NCBI RefSeq assembly: GCF_004344915.1
Contig: NZ_SKFG01000003.1
Coordinates: 1 to 64,000, forward strand
From: Paenibacillus albiflavus
GTDB lineage: Bacteria; Bacillota; Bacilli; Paenibacillales; NBRC-103111
DNA length: 64,000 bases
Direction: 5' to 3'
The position numbers and the translations under genes were made by a program. Within the stretch, counting starts at the first letter, position 1. Each line of letters opens with the position of its first letter. This document shows, piece after piece, positions 53,027 to 61,393 of the stretch. The notes under the pieces are model-generated. The model saw nothing but the letters and a program-made list of their open reading frames with translations. It was not told where the DNA came from and made no database searches.

Positions 53027-53476
53027 TTATTCCCTTAAATACATTATTATATCATTTAGTTTCTCTAAATCTTTTGGTTGAATTTTCAGGGTGGTTTGCG
53101 GTACACCAGTCCCTCCATATACATATGAAAATCGAAATAATTGTCTATCAAATATGGTTGGTGTACCTTGATTAATCAATGGTATACTTCCAATCTTGCA
53201 GCCAGTAACTTGTTCTACTTCTATTGGTTTGGCCAATTTAATCTGCTCAACCTCTAATAATTTCTTAATCGATTCTAGATCTACCCGTCCATAATCACCC
53301 GAGATAATCAAAGAGTAATATCCCTTCTCAATTTTTAAAATCAAAGTAGGAGCAGTCTGGCCGATATGAATACCAAAATAATCAGCACCTTCCTGAGCAG
53401 AATGAATTTGTTTGCTATGCTTGATTATCTCATAATCTATTTTATTATTTTGTAAGATTGAGATTAATTTATCCAC
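53027..53476 (-). CDS. YbaK/EbsC-type aminoacyl-tRNA editing domain protein
   Basis: 149 residues forming a free-standing editing domain. IDYEIIKHSKQIHSAQEGAD and PTLILKIEKGYYSLIISGDY are the usual first half, with the conserved Lys in the strand; GCKIGSIPLINQGTPTIFDR matches the G-x-x-x-P loop. Such proteins deacylate mischarged tRNA. A GTG at 53476 follows GAAGGAGAACT, overlapping the end of the upstream phospholipase-like gene by 13 bases, so the two are coupled. Confidence 0.83.
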   Translation of the reverse strand: MDKLISILQNNKIDYEIIKHSKQIHSAQEGADYFGIHIGQTAPTLILKIEKGYYSLIISGDYGRVDLESIKKLLEVEQIKLAKPIEVEQVTGCKIGSIPLINQGTPTIFDRQLFRFSYVYGGTGVPQTTLKIQPKDLEKLNDIIMYLRE

Positions 53477-54093
53477 AGTTCTCCTTCTTTCAAAGTTCTT
53501 ATAATGTAGTTTACCGAAGTTTCGATATAGCCTTTAATCTGAATATAACTAAAGACATGAAGTGGTTCATCTATTACATGTTTCTCGTAATTCATGTCAC
53601 CGAGAACATAGGGAATAAATTCTACAACATCACTAGACTTTACCTCCTGCAGATCAATAACTTCAGGTGTATCATTGATTGCTTTCCTCATCTCATCAGT
53701 ACAACCATAGTCTTCTAATAGTTTCCCATTTAGTAATCTGAAATCATTATGATACAGAGGATATACTCCAGCGTCTGCCTCCATACGATTCCTCAACCAT
53801 GGCAAATAAAAGCCCTTCAACCACTGATCATCAGCAATTAAATGTATATAATAACCCAACACATATAAATTATCTGAATACGTTCTATACTTGTCTAGAA
53901 ATCCATGATAGTCAATGTGTCTTGTATAATTCTGATGTTCTCCCTTAAAGAAATGAGATTCATCCTTTGTTTGTACAGCGTCAGGAGCAACGCTACCAAG
54001 TAAAAATGAAGTCCGATCTTCGATATTCAATACATCTGCAATTCTATTGCCAATAATCAAATGCATGATCCTAGATCCCATAAATTGAATCAC
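53464..54093 (-). CDS. Zinc-dependent phospholipase C-like protein
   Basis: 209 residues. MHLIIGNRIADVLNIEDRTS, FLLGSVAPDAVQTKDESHFF and GYYIHLIADDQWLKGFY carry the His and Asp residues expected for the zinc cluster of the S1/P1-nuclease/phospholipase C fold; HQNYTRHIDYHGF adds further ligands. There is no signal peptide, so it is cytoplasmic, and substrate is unknown. A GTG at 54093 or ATG 54081 may be the start; GGAG lies between. Confidence 0.8.
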   Translation of the reverse strand: MIQFMGSRIMHLIIGNRIADVLNIEDRTSFLLGSVAPDAVQTKDESHFFKGEHQNYTRHIDYHGFLDKYRTYSDNLYVLGYYIHLIADDQWLKGFYLPWLRNRMEADAGVYPLYHNDFRLLNGKLLEDYGCTDEMRKAINDTPEVIDLQEVKSSDVVEFIPYVLGDMNYEKHVIDEPLHVFSYIQIKGYIETSVNYIIRTLKEGELWIN

Positions 54094-54132
54094 TCCATTG
54101 TATTCATTTCATTGAACAGAAGGTTGAATGAG

Positions 54133-54339
54133 TTAAACATTCTTAATTCTATTACGTAATCTTAATGTCTTTAGTTCTCTAATACGTTCTTTTATCTTGA
54201 TTAATTTGGTTTGATAATTTTGATTATTTGGTTTTAATAATGACAATAAGTAATATGAAATGAGATAAAAATAAATCAAACTATCTTTCATACTATTCTT
54301 TTGGTCATCGTGGATAAATCTCTTTATTATTTCGATCAC
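54133..54339 (-). CDS. Small hypothetical protein
   Basis: 68 residues, Lys/Arg-rich and helical, with a short hydrophobic part (IYFYLISYYLLSLL). The GTG start is very close to GAAGGGA, which weakens the case. No family recognised. It may be the tail of a decayed gene. Confidence 0.3.
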   Translation of the reverse strand: MIEIIKRFIHDDQKNSMKDSLIYFYLISYYLLSLLKPNNQNYQTKLIKIKERIRELKTLRLRNRIKNV

Positions 54340-54423
54340 TCCCTTCTACGAAATGAATAGGGCTGTAAGGGTCAGACGAAGATCACATAGTTACATCTCT
54401 ACTTTAATTAACTTACGACCTTC

Positions 54424-54977
54424 TTATGAGATCACTAATTTTCGAGCAATTTCTTCCCACTCATTAACCCTAATAATATTTGGATGTCGACATTCTTGAT
54501 TGTAAGGCTTATCGATTAATAATGCTTGGATACCTTCTTCAGCAATTTCAAGTGCATGTTTAGGATGATCTTCGATAAATACCGTTATCCCTAATTTCTT
54601 CGCACATCCTGCTTTACCATCCGCATACTCAGAAGCACAAAAGTGATTACTTATTGCTAAATTATTCTTAGTGATCCAATCCACTGCCGAATTCATCCAT
54701 TCGTTTGGTCGTCCTGTAATTAATGACATCTTGTATTTACTACTCAATTGATCTAAGATTTCTGTCAAATTTCCTTCAGGTGCAATATTGTTTAATTCAT
54801 ATTGGTTAGAAGTAAAAAATGCGTAGAACTGTTCAAAATCGTAACCATATAACTCAGAAACTCCATAAATGCTAACATCATCAAATATAAATTCTTGCCC
54901 ATGGATTTGGTTCAATAATTTCACCATAGATTTCTTGTATTCATAAGCGTATCATCAAAATCTATTCCAATATGCAT
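54424..54977 (-). pseudogene. 5'(3')-deoxyribonucleotidase-like HAD gene, frameshifted near its start
   Basis: ATG 54977 starts MHIGIDFDDTLMNTRNLW, the HAD motif I with DFDDT, and hits a TGA. In another frame the protein continues at once MVKLLNQIHG and then SLITGRPNEWM (motif II), GKAGCAKKLGITVFIEDHPK (motif III/IV region) to the end at 54424. The joined protein has the size and order of the NT5C-type nucleotidase family. The coding length of 554 is not a multiple of three, showing one indel near 54925. The longer frame alone lacks the catalytic Asp. Confidence 0.78.
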
Positions 54978-55011
54978 CTAAGAATCACCACACAATTTAT
55001 ATAGATTTTGT

Positions 55012-55161
55012 TTAATTTTTTTGATTTCTAGTGTCTTGAATCTCGTTCCATATTTGGTCTAATCTATTAATAATTCTCTCGTCATTTCTAAGCTTCCTCC
55101 TTAATAAATTGTCTATACTTATAAGTCCTAATACAACTAATAGCAATAAAATATATAACAT
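55012..55161 (-). CDS. Small membrane-anchored coiled-coil-like protein
   Basis: 49 residues. MLYILLLLVVLGLISIDNLL is an N-terminal membrane helix; the rest (RRKLRNDERIINRLDQIWNE) is a charged amphipathic helix. GGAGGGCG precedes ATG 55161 at a good spacing. Many Bacillota carry such peptides of unknown role. It lies between the peptidase E-like gene and the broken nucleotidase gene on the same strand. Confidence 0.6.
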   Translation of the reverse strand: MLYILLLLVVLGLISIDNLLRRKLRNDERIINRLDQIWNEIQDTRNQKN

Positions 55162-55189
55162 TGGACGCCCTCCACTTTTTCAAAAAAGA

Positions 55190-55756
55190 CTAAAATATCA
55201 TGTAATTATTGTCTTCGAGTAAAATTGGATTTAGATCCTTTACTCTTTCATCCAATTCTTGATATCGATTACTATGGGGCAAAATAACTTTATCTATCAA
55301 TTTCAGACCTGTGAAATCCTCTATGTTAATATCATTCCACTCAGGATGAAGCATCATGGCATGTTTTATAGAAGTACCAAGGACTGCAGCTCCTGCACTA
55401 TGACCTACAATGATACTCTTGTCTCTTAGCTCAGTTAATATTGTATTGGTCTTAGAATTTCTTAAATGATGTAATAAGTAAAATGGATTTCCTCCATTAA
55501 TATAAATTAAGTCATATTGTCGCAATTTCTGAGGATCATCGAATTCTATATCTATAAAATCTACTGCTTTAAATCCCATGCTGAATAGAAGCTTATATGT
55601 ATTTTCTGCATGATAATTTTTCTCTTTATACTCTTTATCAGCAGTTGTTATAATTATTGCTTTATTCATATTTAAATAGTGACTAATCATTGTACTAAAG
55701 GCATTAACTACCTCCTGATGATTTAGTCCATTCGCAGTTAAAAAAATTGGTTTCAT
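55190..55756 (-). CDS. Peptidase E-like (S51) protein
   Basis: 188 residues. The nucleophile elbow is IVGHSAGAAVLGTS with the catalytic Ser, preceded by LIYINGGNPFYLLHHL (the G-G-N-x-x-x-L oxyanion region) and followed by KLIDKVILPHSNRYQELDER with the His. S51 enzymes cleave Asp-X dipeptides or cyanophycin-like polymers. ATG 55756 follows AAAGGGG. A gene of the same family begins at the left edge of the window. Confidence 0.82.
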   Translation of the reverse strand: MKPIFLTANGLNHQEVVNAFSTMISHYLNMNKAIIITTADKEYKEKNYHAENTYKLLFSMGFKAVDFIDIEFDDPQKLRQYDLIYINGGNPFYLLHHLRNSKTNTILTELRDKSIIVGHSAGAAVLGTSIKHAMMLHPEWNDINIEDFTGLKLIDKVILPHSNRYQELDERVKDLNPILLEDNNYMIF

Positions 55757-55906
55757 TTATTTCTTGCCCCTTTCGCAGCAATCCCCCAAGCAGTGTAGAT
55801 ATGTTGTTATATGACATTTAGACCTTCTCTAAATTGTTTTCATCTTCCACTTCTATCTTTTCAATATTGTTTTGATGCTTGTTTTTACTTATGTTATTAT
55901 ATATTT

Positions 55907-56030
55907 AATAAAGACCAAGTGCTCTAACACTTGGTCAGTACAATTGGCTTGGGTGGTATTTTCCCTCCTTGGTCAGTTAGGAACTTTTAAACCCACCTTC
56001 GGCGTTCAATCTTGGGGTGGGTTTCTACTT
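55907..56030 (+). ncRNA. Second, toxin-less copy of the antitoxin RNA
   Basis: TTGATG (55872-55877), 17 bases, TATTAT (55895-55900) with an extended -10 TG gives a better promoter than the first copy. The RNA has the hairpin ACCAAGTG/CACTTGGT, the shared stretch ACAATTGGCTTGG and the terminator AAACCCACC (55989-55997)/GGTGGGTTT (56016-56024). On the opposite strand only the last codons of a toxin remain (NNNKRK and stop, near 56028-56045), after which homology ends and stops appear. The RNA may therefore be an orphan antitoxin, possibly acting on the intact toxin mRNA. Confidence 0.6.
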
Positions 56031-56105
56031 TCTCTTGTTGTTATTGTAGTTATATTTTACCTTTATTTACATCTACGTACAATCGTTCGCCTTCAATAAA
56101 TTACC

Positions 56106-57162
56106 TCAAATAATTGTTTCTATTTCCTTATACATTCTTTTAATAATTTCATATCCATGATCCTCATAATGTATTAATTCTTTCATTATCTTTATACATT
56201 CATTTCTATCTGTATCGATCATCAATTCACGAGGCTGTTCATACGGAAATTTTTGCAATAAAAGATTATATCTCTCTGCAATGTTACTATAAACTTCAAG
56301 AGCTTCATCAATTAGTGATGGGAATTGTCCGCTTGCTATGTCTTTTATTTCATTTAAAAAGTTAAGCGCATGTCTTCTAGCCTCTGCTAATGGTTCTAAT
56401 GTGAGACTGAAGTGGAATTTATCTATTTGGTTGAGTTCTAAAGCGCGTATCCATTCTATGTAAGCTTGCCTTCCTACAAAATACTTATCCTTACACCAAT
56501 GAATAACTCCTTGTTCATTTAATTCAATCACAAACCCCAGTGCATCTTTCAGTGCTGCCAAATGATTTGCAATTGGGATTGGAGTAGCCCAATGAAGTGA
56601 TATTAATCCCTTTGTATCCACTTTTTTATTGAGTGCTTCTCTATTTCTTCTGCAATACTCACATGGACATAATGATTGGCCTAGATTCTCCCATGGGATT
56701 ACATCGCTTGCGTTTTCATGTTCATCCCCACTATGCCACGAGTGTGTGTAATAACCTACAGAGTCATATCCATAGACAATTGACGTCTGGTTTTCAATAT
56801 CGATATTCTTAGCAAATACAGGATACCCTTTATCAATAGCCTCTCTTGCAATATTCCACACTTTTTCCTGTAGGATTTTAAACTGTTCATTCTCTACATA
56901 GGTATGAATTCCTTCAATATTCAAACCAATATTGCGAGCTAATTTAAATAATTGAGATTCTGGGGGTCCTGCATTTGGTTTCGTACAATCTTTATCATGT
57001 ACTATTAAAAAAAGCCATTCCTGTCATTCCGTATATCCATGCCGAAGAGGCAGGTATTTTATAAAAATCTACAACGGATTTAAGTGCTCCAATCTGAGAT
57101 GCTTCTAGACCACTAAAATAATAATTATGTAATTCTACTTTATCTCTAGAAATATTTCCCAT
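56106..57162 (-). pseudogene. About 351-residue protein of unknown function, frameshifted at a T7 tract
   Basis: ATG 57162 (after AAGGAGATG) starts MGNISRDKVELHNYYFSGLE and continues to WIYGMTGMAFF, where a run of seven T (57007-57013 as A on the plus strand) shifts the frame and leads to stops. With six T the frame reads FLIVHDKDCTKPNAGPPESQ and joins the 272-residue open frame from 56924 (NIEGIHTYVENEQF) to the end. CPCEYCRR in the second half may bind metal. A homopolymer indel may be a true mutation, a phase-variable switch or a sequencing error. The family is not recognised. Confidence 0.7.
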
Positions 57163-57232
57163 ATCAGCATCTCCTTCCTGTTTTATTTTGTTGCGGATAA
57201 AATTCTAATATCAAATTATCAAAGACTGAATT

Positions 57233-57586
57233 TTATTCCACTATTGTAAAACTATCTTCATCCTCTCTAATCGGCAGATCGATTATTGTCATTTTCTTTA
57301 CGGACGCTCGTTTCAATGACCGCATGCAATTGACCAAGAAATCAATATAGGACTCTTCTCCTTGTAAATCTGCTTCCACACTTCCATCTTCTAAATTTTT
57401 TACCCATCCAATTAATTTCATCCTTTGAGCAATACAATATATTTCTAAACGGAATCCTACCTTTTGCACCCTACCAGAAAAAGCTACTTTTTTTCTGACT
57501 ATAATGCTCGGTAAAAACTTTGGAATTTTAATACGATTTGCATGCCAAATTACATAATCATTTCTTAATTTCTTAAAAACACTCAT
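57233..57586 (-). CDS. Acylphosphatase-like protein
   Basis: 117 residues; residues 35-115 are an acylphosphatase domain. VAFSGRVQKVGFRLEIYCIA contains the phosphate loop with the catalytic Arg, and LIGWVKNLEDGSVEADLQGE the catalytic Asn. The 30-residue basic N-terminal extension (KKLRNDYVIWHANRIKIPKF) is unusual for the family. AAGGAG precedes ATG 57586. The reaction would be hydrolysis of acyl phosphates. Confidence 0.82.
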   Translation of the reverse strand: MSVFKKLRNDYVIWHANRIKIPKFLPSIIVRKKVAFSGRVQKVGFRLEIYCIAQRMKLIGWVKNLEDGSVEADLQGEESYIDFLVNCMRSLKRASVKKMTIIDLPIREDEDSFTIVE

Positions 57587-57703
57587 CTTTCTTATACTCC
57601 TTTTTATTACTGTTTTCCTATTCACGAATGCTCAGCCTATATATTCCTGTTTGTTATTTCGACTTTTTCTTTCTAATCCCTTTAGCCATAACAAAAACGA
57701 ATA

Positions 57704-57745
57704 GGGCTGTCCCCCTGTCATTCTCATGACCACCTGGGACAGCCC
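57704..57745 (-). terminator. Hairpin after the 149-residue gene
   Basis: GGGCTGTCCC at 57704-57713 and GGGACAGCCC at 57736-57745 form a perfect 10-bp stem with a 22-base loop. The minus-strand tail is TATTCGTTTTTG. Confidence 0.7.
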
Positions 57746-57757
57746 CTTAAGTATTAA

Positions 57758-58204
57758 TTAGATTTGTACCGTATTTTTATCGATTAAGCTATTCGAATCA
57801 ATTCCCAAAAATTGATAAGCTTCTGCCTTCATTGCATCGCTATTATCATTCCAAAAACTTTTCAATACTTCAATCATACCGGAGGCACGTGCGATCCGAT
57901 CCATTTGCATTTTCATAATAACGCCACTGCATAAAATCGCGCATTTGGATACTTTCGGCAGTATCTCACCTTGCAATTGCTCCCAAATTGTATTCACCTC
58001 AGGTGCAAACACAATAGCCCTGCCGTTATTAATCATAAAACGATTATCGACTAGTAAACTTGCATCTTTCATCGAGGCCAGACTTTGCTTAACCAGATCA
58101 CTCGCTTTTAAAGCCTCGTCTACCGTAAGCGCGCCCCTTACTTGCCAAGATAACACATGATTAACATGATCCACATGATATAAGAATTTATTTTCGAAAG
58201 TCAT
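57758..58204 (-). CDS. STAS-like or SpoIIAA-like small protein (tentative)
   Basis: 148 residues with alternating strands and helices: NHVLSWQVRGALTVDEALKA, SLLVDNRFMINNG, KVSKCAILCSGVIMKMQMDR and a helical end. The 'strand, VDxR, helix, strand, CA' layout is like STAS/SpoIIAA-like folds, without a clear phosphorylation site. It lies 18 bases behind the diiron-type gene and shares its transcript, so a joint function is likely. ATG 58204 follows GGGAGAATAAG. Confidence 0.5.
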   Translation of the reverse strand: MTFENKFLYHVDHVNHVLSWQVRGALTVDEALKASDLVKQSLASMKDASLLVDNRFMINNGRAIVFAPEVNTIWEQLQGEILPKVSKCAILCSGVIMKMQMDRIARASGMIEVLKSFWNDNSDAMKAEAYQFLGIDSNSLIDKNTVQI

Positions 58205-58222
58205 CAACTTATTCTCCCTCGT

Positions 58223-58849
58223 TTAATTGAACCAAGATGCCAGCATCGTGTTTAGTGAATAGCATGTATATCTTACAAGATGTTCTGCTTCTTTAAGTTC
58301 CTTATCATTCATATTTTTGATGAGATGATACACATCGCTATGTTCCTCATCAGCTTCACAGTGCACTTCCCAATATTCAAGATTTGTGAACCCGGCTCTT
58401 TTTAAAATATCAAAAGCATGAAGGTACATCGAGTGAGCATACCCTTCAGCGGTACTATTGACGAGTAACAAGGACAAATTTTCACTCATGGAACTTACTG
58501 CCCGGTATTGTAAAGAGATAAAATTCTCGGTTTCGTAGTTCGGGTATGATTGTTCTGGATCTTCCAATCCTAAATCAAGCATCCATTTACGAAGCATTTC
58601 CGCATGATCTTTTTCTTCCTCGTAGTGTGTAGAAAATACATCATGATCAACGTTAGGGAATCGTTCCCACCGCAGCTTAAGCAACTCTCCAAAATGTTTC
58701 GATAAATGGTACAGATGCATACACCATTTGAAATCTTCGGCTTTTGCTGTTTCAGGGAACTGAGTAAAGAAGGGATTGACCTTTTTTGTTTGTTCCAGTT
58801 CTTCCGAAATAATGGTTGATATTTTTTCGACGACTTGCGATTGTGTCAT
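58223..58849 (-). CDS. Haem-oxygenase-like diiron/PqqC-type protein
   Basis: 208 residues, all-helical. Candidate metal ligands are in THYEEEKDHAEML (Glu, Glu, His) and WEVHCEADEEHSDVY (His, Glu, Asp, Glu, His), the E-x-x-x-x-x-x-H and H-x-x-x-D/E-x-x-H spacing of haem-oxygenase-like diiron oxidases (HDO), TenA and PqqC relatives. HDO enzymes do oxygen-dependent N-oxygenation or C-C cleavage, some in natural-product pathways. The upstream region carries three GGAAATATC-type repeats. AGGAGAGAGG is a strong ribosome site. Confidence 0.72.
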   Translation of the reverse strand: MTQSQVVEKISTIISEELEQTKKVNPFFTQFPETAKAEDFKWCMHLYHLSKHFGELLKLRWERFPNVDHDVFSTHYEEEKDHAEMLRKWMLDLGLEDPEQSYPNYETENFISLQYRAVSSMSENLSLLLVNSTAEGYAHSMYLHAFDILKRAGFTNLEYWEVHCEADEEHSDVYHLIKNMNDKELKEAEHLVRYTCYSLNTMLASWFN

Positions 58850-58939
58850 TTTACCTCTCTCCTTTTTCTCTTATGTTTTACTTTTATCCCCATACATTTA
58901 TATTATCGGTTATTTTTATTGGTATTTTAATATGTTTTT

Positions 58940-58966
58940 GGAAATATCGGAAATATCGGAAAGATA
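58940..58966. repeat. Three tandem 9-base units upstream of the diiron-type gene
   Basis: GGAAATATC at 58940-58948 and 58949-58957 is followed by GGAAAGATA at 58958-58966. The array lies about 90 bases upstream of ATG 58849, in the probable promoter region, and spacing near one helical turn suggests a regulator binding site. Confidence 0.45.
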
Positions 58967-58995
58967 TATTATAAGAAATTTCATTTTCTTGTCCC

Positions 58996-60504
58996 TTACT
59001 TCTTCGGTACAGCATCAGCACCAATCTTAGGTGATTGCATATTTTTAGCCAAGACAAGCGTAAGGGGAATAAGGAAGGCTGTATAGGCAGCAAGCAAGTA
59101 AAGGCAATAAACGAAAGTATCCGCATAGTTGTGTGCGTTAGCTAGCTGGATATCGTTACTATTGGCTTGATGGCTGAGCCCGTTCAACCATAGGATGCCA
59201 ATTATACAAATACCGATCGCAGAAGCAATCTGGAAACCCGTCACAAAGATACCAGACGCAGATCCAACATCGCTTCTTCGTATTTTAGCGAGAACGATAT
59301 TTGTTAAAGGAGCAGCAATAAAGCCTTGACCAAAACCGAGTACGACCATAGCGGGAAGCAACTGGCCAATAGTCGGCGAGATTCCAGATATCATGATAGA
59401 CAAGGCGAGAAGCAGATAACCGCTTGCCGTCAGAACAGAACCAATCGTTAGCACATAAGGACCGACCTTACCGACTGTTCTGGACGATAATAGCGATGCC
59501 AGGAAATAACCAAGTGCCATCGGCAAGATGAAGAAGCCTGTTGTCAATGCCGTAAAACCTAGACCGATTTGAAATAGGTAAGCCGTAATGAGAAAGAAAG
59601 CTGTTTGCGAAGACATCAACAAGAAGGCGACGAGCATACCGGTCGAAAATACACGTTGCCGGAATAGCTCCACTTGCACAAAAGGAACGCGATTGTTTCG
59701 TAGGACTCGTTTTTCAAACCACACGAATGCCGCCAGTACTGGGACTGACAAGATCAAGCAAGAGATAAGGATAGGCGGCCACCCTTCCTTCTGGCCCTGC
59801 ACAAGCGGATACACCAGAAGCATGAGACCAGTTGCTGCGAGGGCAGCTCCCGCCCAATCGAACCGTGTCTTCTCTGATGCATTTGACTCCGAAATAGACG
59901 GTGCCAAGAACAGGATCAATAAACCGACCGGTATGCTGAAAAAGAAGATCGTCCTCCAGCCCAAGTCCCAAGGGTTTGCCGCCAGCAGCACCCCTCCAAT
60001 AATTTGACCAGTTGTTGAAGCCAACCCTTGTATAGCGCCATACCATCCAAATATAGCCCCCCGCTTTTCAGGAGGATAGCTCACTTGTATGATCGATAAT
60101 ACTTGCGGCGAGATCAAGGCGGCGCTTAGTCCCTGAATGATTCGAGCAGCTGTCAGAATGACCACGCTGGTAGCCAAACCGCAAAGCATCGAGGTAATCG
60201 TAAAGCCGACTACTCCGATTATCAGCATCTTTTTCCTCCCGTATCTGTCGCCAAGGCGACCGCCAATAATTAGGGCGACGGCAAAAGATAAGGTATAGCC
60301 CGTGATGATAAACTGAACGTCTGAGAAGCTAGCGCCTAGACCAAGCTGAATCGTAGGTGTCCCCACGTTGACGATAAAAATGTTTGCAACTGTCATAAAT
60401 GTGCAGAGAAGCATGACAGTTAGCGTTAAGCTCGACCTAGAGCGACTGGTTGTCTTGCTGTCCGATTGCCGATCGAGGGCAACAGATTTAACTACATCGG
60501 GCAT
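58996..60504 (-). CDS. MFS drug exporter, DHA2-type (14 helices)
   Basis: About 502 residues with fourteen hydrophobic segments. The A-motif GGRLGDRYGRKKMLIIGV after the second helix and the C-motif region FGWYGAIQGLASTTGQIIGG fit proton-driven DHA2 exporters (EmrB/QacA/LfrA-like). Drug identity is unknown. It is divergent from a TetR gene with two palindromic operators between, so its expression is likely derepressed by the drug. ATG 60504 fits AAGGAGTG; GTG 60516 is the alternative. Confidence 0.9.
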   Translation of the reverse strand: MPDVVKSVALDRQSDSKTTSRSRSSLTLTVMLLCTFMTVANIFIVNVGTPTIQLGLGASFSDVQFIITGYTLSFAVALIIGGRLGDRYGRKKMLIIGVVGFTITSMLCGLATSVVILTAARIIQGLSAALISPQVLSIIQVSYPPEKRGAIFGWYGAIQGLASTTGQIIGGVLLAANPWDLGWRTIFFFSIPVGLLILFLAPSISESNASEKTRFDWAGAALAATGLMLLVYPLVQGQKEGWPPILISCLILSVPVLAAFVWFEKRVLRNNRVPFVQVELFRQRVFSTGMLVAFLLMSSQTAFFLITAYLFQIGLGFTALTTGFFILPMALGYFLASLLSSRTVGKVGPYVLTIGSVLTASGYLLLALSIMISGISPTIGQLLPAMVVLGFGQGFIAAPLTNIVLAKIRRSDVGSASGIFVTGFQIASAIGICIIGILWLNGLSHQANSNDIQLANAHNYADTFVYCLYLLAAYTAFLIPLTLVLAKNMQSPKIGADAVPKK

Positions 60505-60578
60505 GATGGATCGCACTCCTTCTCTTTACATCCCTGGCCGATTGACAACAGACAGGTTGTTTTTTAAAATAGAGGTAG

Positions 60579-60588
60579 ACAGATCTGT
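60579..60588. promoter_or_regulatory. TetR-type operator, first palindrome
   Basis: ACAGATCTGT at 60579-60588 is a perfect palindrome within GTAGACAGATCTGTAC. It is the same core as in the second operator, with centres 34 bases apart. Confidence 0.65.
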
Positions 60589-60610
60589 ACCGTTTTTTAC
60601 ACAATGATAC

Positions 60611-60624
60611 AGACAGATCTGTCT
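60611..60624. promoter_or_regulatory. TetR-type operator, second palindrome
   Basis: AGACAGATCTGTCT at 60611-60624 is a perfect 14-bp palindrome located 47 bases before the TetR gene start, so it overlaps the space where both promoters must lie. Confidence 0.75.
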
Positions 60625-60670
60625 CATGTCAAACAAAATTTTACCATAAAATTCAAGACGGGGTGATACC

Positions 60671-61237
60671 GTGAAAAATAAGCAATCAGCACGTGAACGT
60701 ATTTTACAAGTGGCGTCTGAGTTATTTTACAAGGAAGGTGTGCGTGCTGTCGGCATCGATCGGGTCATTGAGGAATCCGGGGTCGCGAAAGCGAGCTTTT
60801 ACCGTAGTTTCGCTAGCAAGGATGATCTGATCGTAAATTACTTGGAACAAAGAGAAGAGCTGAGCTTGAACCGGTTGGAGGAGGCAGAGCAGCTCCATCC
60901 CGATTCTCCTAAAATGCAACTTCTTTCGCTGATTGACAGTCTGGCCGAACGGATGAATCAATTCGATTTCCGCGGATGTCCCTTCATGAATGTTGTAGTG
61001 GAGTTTCCAGATTCAGACCATCCCGGCCACCAAAAAGCAGTCGAAAGCCGTCAAAATCAATGGAAGAAGGTAGAAGAGATCATACGAAAAGGAGGGGCTA
61101 AAAATCCTGAAGAGTTAACCTCACAGCTAAGGATGCTATACAGCGGCGCCATTATGGTCTCTTATGTAGATAGGCACGTTTTTAATCCGGAGGATTTTCT
61201 AAGTGCTGTACGGATTCTGATCGATAGGCAGATGTAG
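60671..61237 (+). CDS. TetR family transcriptional repressor
   Basis: 188 residues. The N-terminal HTH is RERILQVASELFYKEGVRAV with GIDRVIEESGVAKASFYRSF; residues about 60-188 are the helical effector domain (YLEQREELSLNRLEEAEQLH). It begins with GTG at 60671 after GGGGTGATACC. It most likely represses the divergent MFS gene and itself through the two palindromes at 60579 and 60611. Confidence 0.92.
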   Translation: MKNKQSARERILQVASELFYKEGVRAVGIDRVIEESGVAKASFYRSFASKDDLIVNYLEQREELSLNRLEEAEQLHPDSPKMQLLSLIDSLAERMNQFDFRGCPFMNVVVEFPDSDHPGHQKAVESRQNQWKKVEEIIRKGGAKNPEELTSQLRMLYSGAIMVSYVDRHVFNPEDFLSAVRILIDRQM

Positions 61238-61393
61238 ATGAGGAAATGAAAAAACGACCGCTCCATTATCTTTTAACAGTTCAAATAAAGCTGTAACTAA
61301 TGGGCTAATATCGGTATGTCCATTAGTACCATATTTGCTACTGCTCGGTTAAATTTCCCTATACCTAGTTCTAGCAGCTAAAGAATCTTTTAC

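Noticed and set aside
55872-56099. Plus-strand 75-codon frame
   Set aside because: It crosses both hairpins of the second antitoxin RNA copy and has no ribosome site.
61245-61345. Minus-strand coding-like stretch reading YGTNGHTDISPLVTALFE
   Set aside because: Protein-like, but without start, stop context or recognisable family; it also overlaps the TetR 3' side. It may be a gene remnant, but the support is too thin to annotate.
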